From Glutinoglossum americanum (lineage: Eukaryota > Ascomycota > Geoglossomycetes > Geoglossales > Geoglossaceae), in contig JAGHQL010000201.1 of assembly GCA_020080175.1 (NCBI GenBank), positions 1-45,109 on the forward strand: a DNA stretch of 45,109 nucleotides. The letters are read 5' to 3'. Under the pieces are notes generated by a model. It did not search any database. It saw only the letters and a program-made list of their open reading frames with translations, and was not told the origin of the DNA. Below are positions 19,799 through 30,774 of this stretch, piece after piece (the first letter of the stretch is position 1; each line of letters begins with the position of its first letter). The translations under genes were made by a program, and so were the position numbers.

Positions 19799-21175
19799 TT
19801 AGTGTGGTAGCGTTGCAACCTTTTCATTAAAGAGCTCTTCCGCCTGTTGCCAAACCCTGCTCGTCTTCCTGTCCCTCAACTGGAGTAGACTGGGTAGGAG
19901 GGCGCTGCTGAACGCTTCGCTCGCCTCACGCGGTAATAGACTCGGTAGATGATCGATCGATATGATCGACAACGGCGGATCTTGCTCGACCTTAACTGGC
20001 ACAGTCGGATTTGCAAAGGTGGAGTTGATGCTGTATATAGGTATTGGGTTGTATGGATTTGTCGTGTCGCAACTGACATCGCAGATGACCGAGAGCTTGC
20101 GGATTTGAGAGTCTAGCGATTTCGTGTCCACGAATGGCGGAATAGATGAAGACAAGTATATGCAGTTAACGAAAATGTCAGACTCTATAATTTCCGAAAA
20201 TGGCCCTCCCTTGGCTGTCTCCTCTAGGTCCCACTCGAGTATGTTTTCTTTAGGCAAGCCGGCTTTAATGCATAGATCCACAGCCCCTTTCCCACATCGC
20301 CCTAAGGCCCCAATGACGAGAACTCGTGGCAGCTCGCCGCCAGTCTTCTGAGATCCTCCAGCTAGCCACTTCTTCACATCTTCGATCAGTAGCCCTTCGT
20401 TTGAATAACTGCTAACACCAGGCAGTGGCTCGGCCTTTGGGTGCGTGAGCTGCCATGCCCATGCCTGAATGGCAAGAGCAGATCCCGCAAAACCTGCGTG
20501 ATACCCAAAAGCTGCGACGCGGCGCCCAGTTTCGTCTGTGAGAAATTCCAAATCTAGGAGAGTGCCTTTACCGCGAGGGAATCGAGACAGTACATCCACC
20601 CAGCCACCTTGGTTCTTGTAGCAGTGGGCAAATTGAACGTGGGTGTGTTTGAGTGGAACTTTATAGATAAAGGATAGGCCAATTATCAACCTAGTTCGAA
20701 CTGGTAAAGCAAGGGAGGACTTACAGTCTTCCTCCGGGAGTTCCTTGAGCCCAATGATTATATGTTCCGTTGGAGCGTCGACCCAGGAGCCTTCTGGTAC
20801 AAGTGTTGCACCGACACTTTGTATCGACACATTGATTAGTAGACGACTCTCCCATAGGATTCCCATGATTCCCAGGAATTGCACATAGGACCTACCTCTC
20901 AAACTCGCTATCATCAAATATGCGCTCCGGACTTCGTTCGACATAAACAACATAACCTGCATCTAAAAGAGCTTTGGTGGTCGCCGGGGTCACTACAAGT
21001 GATAAGCCAATTGTTCGTACACAGAGCAGGAGCATAGCGATACTTACGAGCTGACCGATGCTCCAACGGCTTGCCTGGGGAGAAGTCATTGTCAGTATGC
21101 ATCCTCATATATTGGTCTCTTGCGGCAGGCCGGAATCATACACTCAGATCGTAGGTGCAACGTAGTGGCCGACAT
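19799..21175 (-). CDS. LYS1: Saccharopine dehydrogenase, NAD+, L-lysine-forming
   Basis: Five exons: 21142-21175, 21048-21074, 20896-20992, 20725-20816 and 19799-20658, giving 369 residues, the family size. It catalyses the last step of the alpha-aminoadipate lysine pathway. The four introns (67, 55, 79 and 66 bp) hold phase and rebuild the conserved start: LHLRSECKPLEHRSALTP, where most relatives have ETK in place of ECK. Then come DAGYVVYVERSPERIF, VGATLVPEGSWVDAP, the active-site region KHTHVQFAHCYK, LLDLEFLTDETGRRVAAFGY, the nucleotide fold RVLVIGALGRCGKGA and CDVSCD. The first two exons are only 34 and 27 bp. The C-terminus (VATLPH) lacks the SRL-type peroxisomal signal that the yeast enzyme has, so it may be cytosolic here. 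Confidence 0.95.
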
Positions 21176-22434
21176 TGTTTCGAGCCGGCGTCGAAATTTC
21201 ACGACGTCAGCGTAAATCGAAGGCGTACCACTTTTTTTTTTGCGAATTGCGTCTGGGGTTCTGTACTTGTGAAAACGAAGACGAAAATATGCTCGGAAAT
21301 TCTTGAGAGGCGACCCCACCAAATTTTTCGTTCCACTTTAACCTAACCCACTCAGGCTTCTCGCTGAGGCTCCTCGCTGAGGCTCTTAGCCGGCCGTCCC
21401 AACAAAGTTTGGGTGGAAACTTGAGTGAGCTACAGTAGGTCATAAGTTTTGGAACGTTTTATGCGAGCGGGAGACCTGGCTCGATCAACAAAGTTCACCA
21501 ACAGAAAAATAGAAGGCCATATCCTACAGGTATGGCTGGATTATTGGGGACAGATGCAAGTATATCTCTATGGAAAAAAAAAAGTATTTTGTCGATCTGC
21601 TAATTGGAGGCAGTTGGTGGTGCAGACAAACTATTGGCAAGCTACCTCGCTCACCTCACCATACATACCTGAGAGTGTCCTTGAGTAAAGACGTGTTTTT
21701 ACTCATCCCTTTAACAATGCAGCAATTTTAAATTAGTAGAAAATATGTATAATGCTAAAAAGATTGTTGCAGAAAAAAGGGCTTTTTCAGAATAATTTTA
21801 AAATCGCTGGTTGCTAGTGCATAGTACGGCCTTACCTATAGCTAGGCCCCGCCCCGCCTACTACAGTATATGAGGGCACTTCCTACCGCTATACAACATA
21901 CCCACTAACCTAGCAATTTTGAACTAACAGAAACACACAGAAAACTATGCTGCGGAAAATATAGCATCTTCAGAAATTTATATTTATGTTGGTTGTTAGC
22001 AGATGACGGCGTGTAATTTAGTTGAAGTTCTAGTTAAGGCTAGGGGCTCGATTGCGGTTGGGGTGTCTTTTGGCCGCCGCCTTCGTACGTTCCGATAAGA
22101 AGCGTAACTTTACTCTCCTTGTATCGCAGAAGTTATAAACTAAATTTAGATCGTTAAAACATAAGCCTGATACTTGAACTTGACAACTTTTATGCAAATA
22201 ATTGGTTGCAAACCCCATAAGATGTACTGGGTTGGTTGTTTGTTAGTGGGCGTGCCGAGTACAAAGTGTGAGGCTTTGACTGTGCTGGTATCTCTGTAGC
22301 TATAGTAGTTCAACTATGGGTTCGCCAAGTATTTGATTCTATTTCGTACAGGGCAATGTTTATTGGTTGGTGTGCCTAGGAGCGTTTAGCCACTAACCCG
22401 ATATATCCTCCCATCGTGATTAGAAACGATACTC
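21176..22434. other. AT-rich intergenic region with decayed direct repeats
   Basis: 1259 bp without a supported gene. The LYS1 side holds a 10-base T run (about 21232-21241) and a 13 bp tandem duplicate, CTCGCTGAGGCTC, near 21360. About 21717-21829 and 21909-22014 are two diverged direct repeats, listed next. The small open frames show no family resemblance. Confidence 0.45.
21717..22014. repeat. Pair of diverged about 110 bp direct repeats
   Basis: Unit 1 (about 21717-21829) and unit 2 (about 21909-22014) share, in the same order, GCAATTTT, AGAAA, a TGC-GAAAA block, a TTTCAGA/CTTCAGA block, TGGTTG and ACGGC. The spacing is similar and the sequence between is diverged. They flank a GC-richer 80 bp piece. 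This looks like an old tandem or terminal duplication of a non-coding element of unknown family. Confidence 0.35.
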
Positions 22435-25400
22435 TCACGTCTCGATTCCTGACCCATCATCCTCCGTTTCGCTCGCCTTCTCGCTCGCCTCACTTGCCGC
22501 CTTGTCGCCCTTCTTATGCTTTCTTGACATCAGCGAGCCCCAAGTTAGACCACTCCTGCCCACCCCAACATGAGGGCTGTTGGCCATGCTTTCGATACTC
22601 TTCCCTAGTAACATATCGTTTGCATCCTCCTCTGTTTCGCCGTTGGCGGGCTCCGACTGCTTCTTTGAGAACAGTCCGCTTTTATCTTTCCAGTGTGTCG
22701 AGATGCTGAACTTGCTGGAGCTGCCTTTCCGAGTGATTTTCTGGATGAATGATCCCTTATCTTTGCTGCTCGTACCTGAAAGGGCGGCGGAATCAGATGG
22801 CGTGGTAGATATTGACCTATCGAGTGAGTCGTGTGACTCGGCGAGCGAGTTCTGCGTGTGGATGGAACGTGTGTCTCTCGAGTTTCGATTGCCCGCCGGC
22901 GACGTTTGTTCAAATGCAGGTTCTGTTTGCGATTCTCCCACCCTTTCAGTTGCTGCCTTCTCGGCCTTTTTCGCATCATTGCGTCCGAAAATTTTGAACG
23001 TTGGGGCAGCTGGATTCAGCTTGGGGGTTAGAGGACGCTGGGAGGCAGGGCGCTGCGAATTGATCGATACAGGAGAGAATGAGTGGCCGATGCCATATCC
23101 CATGGGAGTCCCGAACATCGTATCTGTTTCGGTGGTCATGGTTCCTAGTGGTAATGAGCTAGTAGAATTGCGAGGAATAGATAGTCGGCGAAGCGAAGAC
23201 CAGTCCATTGATTCTGATTTGATAGACCAATTAGTTGTACCTAGCGGGCTAGACCTATGGCTAGCCACTTCAGTGATGGGCCACCCGAAGGGTTGGTAGT
23301 CTGAGGAGGGTCTTGGCAATGGATTCTCGAAGGAGGACACGGATGACGGTCTGGACGAAGATGGCTCTAGCAAAATCTTGTCCGGATCTATGGGGTCGTA
23401 CTTAGAACTAAACATATTGAATGGCCTCCTCCTAACAACGTTCCGGGCTGGAGCTGGGGCGTTTCCTTCAACGGTGTCCGTTCCTGGAGCTGTCCCACGG
23501 CTTAGGAACCGGATGTTTGTTGGATGCATCCAGCTGGAAGAGTGTAAACTACCGCTTCGCCGCCGTGCTGTCCCAATCGGATCAAGCCCAGAGCCAGGTG
23601 GTCCTTGGTCTTTGCGTGGGAATGAGTGGCTCTGACCGGCTTTCAAGGAACCTAGAAGAGGAGGCTGGTCCGGCAATGTTTTTCCACGCTGCCGGAAGGA
23701 GAACAAGTTCGATAACCTCTTTGAGCTGGAAGGATTAGCTGGACTAGTAGTCCCGATAGCGCCAAGAGCGGCGCCAGCCGAATTGATGGACCGTCTATCG
23801 CTCTCGGTAAAGGAGTCTGGCATTGATGGAAAGTTATAGAAGCTACTTCTCGGGCTTGAGAAGACACTATTTGACCTGCTCCCCGATGAGTCAGGGGAAT
23901 TTGGGCCGGTTGCAGAACTTTCCGCACCGCTAAAACCTGAAAACCCACCTACCCCGAAGGAGGTATCCGGGAGCCTATTGGAGGGATATATATCTTGTAG
24001 AGAACCAGATCTTGGACTAGGAGGCTCCTCATCTCCAAGTAGTCCAGAAGGAAGTAGGGCGTCAGCCGTCGGGCTCATCGGAGCACCACTAGTTAACCTC
24101 TCGACACCTGTTTGACCCGCGCTAAAACCCTCAGAAAGGATTGTGGGCGCACCATTTGCCGTGTTGAAGAAAGCGGATGAGGACATATTTGAGGCGAAGG
24201 TTGGAGAAACCCCTGACCCGGTATTACAAAAGGCGGCTGTACTAGAATATAGAGGATCATTGAGAGGGAATCCTCCAACAGGGGATGAAACGGTACTTGT
24301 GCGTGACTTCCTTGGACGACTTCTTCGTTGCTTCGGCTTTTTTGGTAATTGCGAGGATGCATCCATCTCAGCTGAAGGGGGGCCTGGGATGAGGCTAGGA
24401 TTGCTGACACGCCGAGCCTGATAGTAATTTAACCGCTCCTGTGCCTGCTGATAGACTGCCGCCACCTTATTTTATGTTAACACGACTTCTTGCAAATAGT
24501 TAGGCGTCAAATGTACCTGCTGTAAGGTATTCCAGTCTGCTTTGTACCTCTCCACTAACTGTCGGTTCCTCTGTTCCCACTGGAGTTCTTTCTCTTTCTC
24601 CAGCCAATCGCGGTCCCTTCCTAGATTATCGTCGGATCCTTTCAACTTCCGTCGTTCCTCCTCAAGCCCCTTGATCTGACATCCTTTGACCCTTACCTCC
24701 TCCTCCATTGACTTCACCGATTGCTGCCGCCCCAGTAGCTCTTGCCGAATCTGCTTGATTCTTTTATCCGTGCGATCCGTTGCCTCCGATTTCCCCTTTT
24801 CTAAAATGTCGAGTTGTACTCGTATCTCGCGGATCTCTCCCTGCCATCTCTGCGAGTCTTGTTCTATCTTTTTCCTCTCTCCTCGCTTCTGTTGAAGTTG
24901 CCTTTCCCTGGCAGATTTTTTGCTCTGTGCGGATCTGTTGGCACGGTCCAGGCTAGCGACTTCCTTCCGTAATTCCGAACTGACGTCTTCCTTTTCTTTG
25001 CTAGCATGCTTAAGCCTGTCACGTTCCTCGATTAGTCCGGTTCGTGTGGACTCGAACTCCTCCTCGGCCTGGGCTAATTGATTCTCGATGTCCTCAACCT
25101 CTCGACGAAGGCCTTCTAAGGTTTCGGTTAATTCCTGAACGCTTTGGTCTGAATTTGCTTGTCCCGTTGAAGCTGGGCGACCCAAGTGGTTAGGTTGGGA
25201 TGAAGGGGTTTCAACGGCGATATGCGCAGGCGGATTCTTCCTACCCAATCCTTGTCTTCGCGCTTGATGGTGACCACCACCGCTATGCTCCCTTGCCATG
25301 GGCTGTGCTATCGGAGTCTGTATAGGTGGCTCTAGGTACGATCCGTGCGCTAGAATTCCTGGTGATTCATTTCCGCTTTCCCCACCACTCTGATCGTGCT

Positions 25401-25942
25401 CATCTCCAACAACAGATCCTCCAGCTATGCTATCGGCCCTCGGGCGCTTGCGGCCCTCCGTTCGTAGCCGAATCAAGCGGCTGGGGGCTTGGAAGTTGTG
25501 GGCATTGGCAGCAACCACACGAATGTTATAGAGGTGGTCTGGCTTCAAGCCCGTGACAGTAATGGCCGTCTCTACACGAGACGAATCACCGACTGAAGAA
25601 GTCAGAACAAGCATGCATTCTCGACGTAAGACTGCCGGGGGAAATAACTACCGTTAATGCCATTAACCTGTATGAAGTGTTTCACCACCGTATTTTGTAC
25701 AGTCGGCCGGTTCCAATGTAGGGTAACTTGATCTGATTTGATGCCTACTAGAGACACCTCTGGGGCAACCGGCAATTCCAAGCCTAGGACATTGATTAGA
25801 TCAAGAAGTGGCTTGTTGAAGATCTGCAAAGCTCGGTGAACGAGCCTAACAGTAAGCTGTTAGTGAGAGTCGATGAGCGGATATGAAGCCTGCGAGATCA
25901 TGCGCGCCTGCGCCTGTAACTCACCAAAACAGAGCTCCACAT
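22435..25942 (-). CDS. Fibronectin III and coiled-coil protein of unknown function
   Basis: Exons 25925-25942, 25652-25856, 24517-25592 and 22435-24465 give 1109 residues. The first exon codes only MWSSVL. It is supported by a clean GTGAGT donor, a CACTAACAG acceptor and phase 0. The N-terminus (about residues 1-32) is moderately hydrophobic and could be a membrane anchor or signal. A fibronectin type III domain follows (about 33-130) with APEVSLVGIKSD, VTLHWNRP, IQVNGIN and TVTGLKPDHLYNIRVVA. Next is a Ser/Pro/His-rich linker and a long coiled coil (about 230-420, LEGLRREVEDIENQLAQAEE onward). After that come 650 residues of Ser/Pro-rich, probably disordered sequence. The architecture recurs in filamentous ascomycetes as an uncharacterised protein. 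No catalytic motif is visible. Confidence 0.85.
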
Positions 25943-26410
25943 GTGATGATCGTGGTAATGAACAACATCCTGTGACCACTTCCACTTATACTCCCGCTTC
26001 CACTCGTGCGGTGTGGAGAGCTCAAAGATTCTCAACTAATATTTGCACGTGATGTCACTGCTTGCCGAAGACACGTGCAGCAGCCTCTATACATCGACTA
26101 ACCCTAAACAGAAAATAGACTTGTCTGTCGTTATATACAGAGATTAATGGACACCCCAGGAAGAACAAGGGTCTTGCGATGAAAAAGGTCTTGCTACCTT
26201 GTCAGTGTAATGAACTTATCCCATGGGGCTGATGTGCTGACCTGAGTTGGCTAGCACTTTAAATATTCCAGGGGCTTTAAGCAGCAATTCAAACTTCACG
26301 AAAGGAATCATTCGTCCTAGGAATACGATCTTGCGGCCCACACTCACTGAAACTGACGGAATCTAGTCTTGGCTTTAACTTCAGCGCCTTTAGTTGATCA
26401 CTCGTCAAAC
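25943..26410. other. Intergenic region between lipin 3' end and the FN3 gene
   Basis: 468 bp, same-strand spacing. The FN3 promoter should lie in about 25943-26150. The part nearest lipin contains the copy of lipin's own sequence described next. No separate gene is seen. Confidence 0.4.
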
Positions 26411-26435
26411 TTAGTATCTTGGCATAGTTTCTATT
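26345..26435 (-). repeat. Mutated direct copy of a lipin internal segment
   Basis: Bases 26345-26435 align without gaps to 27391-27481, inside lipin exon 2 (coding for about YAKTLRLTSDQLKALKLKPG). I count 16 differences in 91 bases (about 82% identity). Fifteen are transitions, and twelve of the sixteen are C to T or G to A in the copy, the direction expected of repeat-induced point mutation. The copy contains lipin's stop codon and last eight sense codons in another frame. Confidence 0.85.
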
Positions 26436-28791
26436 ACAAGTAAGATTTCCGGAGACTCTTCAACCTCATGCATAGAGTCCTCCATAAGAGAGTCGGACAT
26501 GTCTCCTTCATCCTGAGATTCTCTCGATATAAAGCTGTCCCCCATATCATCACCCTGTTCGTCCTCCAGTCCCTCACTGCCCTCGTCTTCACTCTTTACG
26601 CTTCCCTCATCATCATCGTCCTCGCCATCTTCGCTAGTGTCACTTGCTGAAAACTCATCCAAATCAAGCGGTGCATCCCTCCAGTAGTTAAAATCCGTGA
26701 AGCTTTCCCCACCTGCCCTTACTAACAAACCCACGGGAGGGAAGAAATGATCCACAATCTCTCGCATAGAGACATAACTACTCCTGTATTTATTCAATGT
26801 GAGAAGGTCTAGCGAGACCTCTGCGTTGGAGTTGATTGTAAATATTCTCGTTGAAGGGATATTGACAGAGCGATAACTCAGCGCATCTGTAAGTCTATTC
26901 CCAAAACCAGCGTAGAATGGGTTGTGATCTTGACCAAAGAGGCTTCGAATATCTCTCAGACAAGCCATCTTAAATACTTCCGGCTTTCGAAGATAAACTT
27001 CTCTTCGTAGGGCAGCAATTGTTCGGTCAGGACTCAGAATGGTAGGGCCCTTCGGTAGTCGATAATTGTCCTGCACAACTCCATTCAAATAACTCCTCGT
27101 CGTGTCTGCTTGGCCAATTGACCTGCTAGTGAGATACATAATATGGTAGCCATTGGCAACAATATCGGTGTAAAGTTTGGCCACTCCTAGATGAGTCCAA
27201 TCTCGACCAATCATATTGAGGACGTGACCAAGCGCATCCGATCTATAAACCTAGACGTGAGTGCTAATGCTTAATAGCGCAGAAGATAGGAGAACGGCTT
27301 ACTTTGTAATGGTTCCGTCAATGTCTGATATCACGATGGGCACATCATATCTCCAGTAGTACATGAAAGCCTGACAGGTAGCTCTATTCACACTGAAACT
27401 GACAGAGTTCGGCCCCGGCTTTAACTTCAGCGCCTTTAGCTGATCGCTCGTCAACCTTAGCGTCTTAGCGTAGTTCCTATTTGGATCACCAGCAGTTGCA
27501 GTATCCGTACTGAATGGCGGAGAATCCGGCGGAGTTGCTAAGTCGCCAATCGCTTGGCGTTGAGTATTCCCCAGCTCACGTCTCGGAGAAATGTCGTTGC
27601 TGGTGAGGCTCTTCGAGTCATCACTCTGGTATCCTGGATCAGAAACTGCATCGCTTGTCAAACCGCCGTGGCCTAGGCCATGTAGGGCTGCCTTTCGTCC
27701 TGCGGCTTCTTTAGCCTCCTCACTACTGTAAATCCAAAGGTTGCCTTGCTCATCGGCACCTATCAGAGCCCCAATATCATAATTTCCCTCTAGTTCTTCG
27801 GATAATATCTTCCGAGCGATGATCTCTGCCCTCAATGCCTCTTCTTCGCTACTTTTATAACCAGTCATGTCAAGCATAATATCTCCCTTATCTGTAACCT
27901 GAGTAGGAATGTTTGATCCGGATAGTTTTTTTGATAGAGATATGGCTCGGTCGACGGCTGACTGTGTGGGTACCAGAATGAGGCTGTCAGACCGTTCAGC
28001 GGCTGGGGTTAGGGCCGGCGCAGATTGATTGGATGATCGTGTGCGGCGCGCCGAATCGCCGAGAGTACTAGACCCGTATCCGGACGAGCTTGGAAGGATA
28101 TCATCGCTCGTCGACCGTTCAAGCTGAACGCCCAACCAGTCCCCAGACGCAGGACGATCCGAGGAGTCGTCCGGAGAGCGTGACAAGGGCGTCAAATTGC
28201 CTAGTCAGCTGTCAACGCTACGAACGAACCGATAGATATATCACAATATATACCAAGATCACTTTGCGCTCTTCTCTCTGATGATAGGATAGGCATGGCC
28301 ATATCCTTTCCCCCCCTGCGCTCAGTCGTGGTTTCTGTTGATAGGTCCAGAAAATCGGGTTCCTGTAAACCCGAAGATCCCAAACGCTCTGTAGGCATAG
28401 TTTTGGGACTGGAGGCTGGCGACACTAGCGGGGATGTTTGGAGGTCTTCTGGGATATCTTCCGATGTCCCAAAAACAAAAAAGGCCTCCCCGCCTTCACC
28501 AAGCTTCATGGCATAATCTTGCTTCTCGCCGTTAACGCAAAACTCGACCTTTTTCTCATATGGCCGAAGAAGAGAGAATTTGCCAAATCGAACGTGAAAT
28601 GGCGAACATGCCAACGAGCCTGCACCGGTCGTCAGTGGCTGTGATTCGGATGAATATTCATGTAAGTCGTTGTAGCGCTCACCATCCTCCTGCTCAACGA
28701 CAATCACATCGATTGCGCCACTCAAGGTCGCCGGGTTGATCGAATTCCATGTTTTGGAGACTGAGCCACTGATGCTACGGACGTACTGCAT
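26411..28791 (-). CDS. PAH1: Lipin, Mg2+-dependent phosphatidate phosphatase
   Basis: Exons 28254-28791, 27303-28200 and 26411-27242 (introns 53 and 60 bp) give 755 residues. It dephosphorylates phosphatidate to diacylglycerol at the ER and nuclear membrane and controls nuclear shape and lipid storage (Ned1 in fission yeast). The N-terminal lipin domain starts MQYVRSISGSVSKTWNSINP and includes GAIDVIVVEQEDG, PFHVRFGKFSLLRP and VEFCVNGEKQDYAMKLG. The middle is Ser-rich and likely phosphorylated. The catalytic HAD motif DIDGT lies in IVISDIDGTITK-SDALGHV, which spans intron 2. Then come LYTDIVANGYHIMYLTSR, DRTIAALRREV, FYAGFGNR and DALSYRSVNIP. The tail is strongly acidic. The final residues (about IETMPRY) come from the duplicated segment at 26345-26435, so the C-terminus may be secondarily altered. 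Confidence 0.95.
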
Positions 28792-29821
28792 CTCACCCCG
28801 TCAAGACCGTAACCCTTTGCGTAGTAGGATTGGTATCCTCTAGAAGCCTTAGATACACTTCGGATCCAGGAATGAGTGAATAAGGTAAGAAAGAAAGCAC
28901 GTTTCCTAGAGAACAGGTCTAAGATGAGAAAAAGAAGGGGAGAAGAGAAAGAGAACGGGGGAAGTGAGCAAAGGAGTGGGTGAATGAGTCTGATGACCTC
29001 TCTGCACTGATTGTTGAGGAGAGTGGCTGCCCGGGAATCAGCAATAGTCCTCTACAATATGCTGGGACAACAGAAGATTGTTGGGGGAGCCGAGTGTGGC
29101 GGCCTGACCAAGGCACGGCAGGAAGCTGAAGCAGAAACGAGTGCGTGACCGTGGCTTTAACCTAGACCCCTTGGAGTTGAGGGACTGAACATAACGAGTA
29201 CAGCTACATAGCAAGACGAAATGGAGAACTAAGCCGTCACATGCATCTACAAAACTGGTGTCCCGTCCTGAAGCGCGACCGACCGAACAAATGACCTGCT
29301 TACTCATCGCCAACTTCCGGCAGCCGAACTCGAGGGGCTCCGTAAACACGTAGCATGCCTGATGGGTATAAAATCACTAAGGATGTTTCCCTGATGAATC
29401 TTATTAGTTCGTTAGTTAAGCCCTTTTGTGCCCCATTAGCTTTTCCTAAGAATACTGGAGTTCGTCTTAGTCCTAAGTAGAACCATATAGCCGCGCGAGT
29501 CGAGTCGTATTCTCGGTAGGGATCCAATGACCACCATTCAACGGGGCCCTAAATTATATGTCCGGGAGTTCCGATAACCACCATTAACGAGCCTGCGCCG
29601 AGTAATCTGCTTGTGAGAGGATTCCCGTGATAGTTTGACGAGAATACAAGCATTGCCGTGCTATTCTTTTGAGAGCTAAGCTGAGGTACTGTTCATTCGC
29701 TTAAATAGCTATAGGGCGGCTCGAGAAAAACACCAACCACCCAAACATCCAACGCCTCGAGCATTCAAAAAAAAACGTCCGCACAAATGCATCCCTAAGC
29801 TACTGTGCTTGTTCCTTCCCC
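28792..29821. promoter_or_regulatory. Divergent promoter region of lipin and TMA23
   Basis: 1030 bp. The lipin side (28870-28990) is purine-rich on the plus strand, a likely pyrimidine-rich 5' leader for lipin. Near 29530 and 29578 a short string, AACCACCATT or ACCACCATT, repeats in similar context. The longest open frame (29300-29527 minus) has no ATG and no family resemblance. I see no RNA gene. Confidence 0.4.
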
Positions 29822-30616
29822 ATGGATACGGCTAGATATCTTAAATCACAAGGCTGGCTTGGCACCGGCCATCCTCTTTCAGCAGGCAGAGGCCTCCCGA
29901 GGCCGCTCCTTGTCTCGCAAAAATTAGATGCCCGCGGTCTCGGCAAGAAGCAGAACCACGCTGATCAATGGTGGGCGCGAGCCTTTGATAACTCGTTAGA
30001 GGGATTGGAAGTACAGCAGGGGAATATCGGCGCCGACGGGACTAGTGAGGTGACGGTTACTCAGAGAGAGAAGGGCGGGCTTTTGGAAAGTCTGGTGTCA
30101 GGAAAAGGCGCTCTTTACAGTATGTTTGTCAAAGGTGAAGGCCTAGTTGGAACTATTGGAAAAGATGCTGTACAGGAGGAAATGATAAAGAAGTGTGAAC
30201 GAGAGGAACGGTCTGATTCGAGAGAAGGGAGCAAGGTGGAGCGAAGGAAACGGAAGAAAAGAAAGAGTTCTAAAACTATGGGTGATAAAGTGGACCTAAT
30301 AGATTTAGAAGGTAGGGGAAAGAGGCGCAGGCTAAGACGAGAGATCAAGGCTTCAAAGCTCTCGAGTCTGGAAGCTCTTACAACCATATCAACACTTCCA
30401 CTGGCAAACCAGCAACCCGAAGGGGGAGACACAACGCTAAATATCAGCATCGTGGGCGATGCGCTGAAGCAAGAACATAAGCGGGGGAAGAAAGTGGAGA
30501 GGAAGTTGGACGTGGGTAAACCGAAGCCAGCCAACCAGAGCACCACACCTAATGAGGATGGGGAGGCACCAGCCCTAGCGAAAACGAGAAGGAAGAATAG
30601 AAAGCCGACACATTGA
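29822..30616 (+). CDS. TMA23: Nucleolar ribosome biogenesis G-patch protein Tma23
   Basis: A single exon of 264 residues. The start MDTARYLKSQGWLGTGHPL, then LPRPLLVSQKLDARGLGKK, DQWWARAFDNSLEGLEV and the strongly conserved LYSMFVKGEGLVGTIG match the yeast Tma23 layout, where the segment around GW...GLGK is a degenerate G-patch. Tma23 is a nucleolar factor linked to small-subunit assembly. The second half is Lys/Arg-rich (VERRKRKKRKSSK, RGKRRRLRREIKASK) as expected for nucleolar targeting. It is convergent with THG1. Confidence 0.88.
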   Translation: MDTARYLKSQGWLGTGHPLSAGRGLPRPLLVSQKLDARGLGKKQNHADQWWARAFDNSLEGLEVQQGNIGADGTSEVTVTQREKGGLLESLVSGKGALYSMFVKGEGLVGTIGKDAVQEEMIKKCEREERSDSREGSKVERRKRKKRKSSKTMGDKVDLIDLEGRGKRRRLRREIKASKLSSLEALTTISTLPLANQQPEGGDTTLNISIVGDALKQEHKRGKKVERKLDVGKPKPANQSTTPNEDGEAPALAKTRRKNRKPTH

Positions 30617-30774
30617 GCACCCGCCATTCTTGGGGTTTAACGTTTGTAGCGTTGTTTATGTGGGGTGTGGCGTTTGAGTCGTCAGTCAAAATCTAGATGC
30701 TACAATGAATGACATTAGAAGAAGCACTTTGGAGGGAGACATGGCTCGCGGCTAGATAGACTAGATCTTCTAAT

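Noticed and set aside
22580-23299. 239-codon plus-strand frame opposite the FN3 protein gene
   Set aside because: Produced by the Ser/Pro-rich antisense codons; no conserved features.
29300-29527. Minus-strand frame upstream of lipin
   Set aside because: It starts at TTG, not ATG, and shows no recognised motif.
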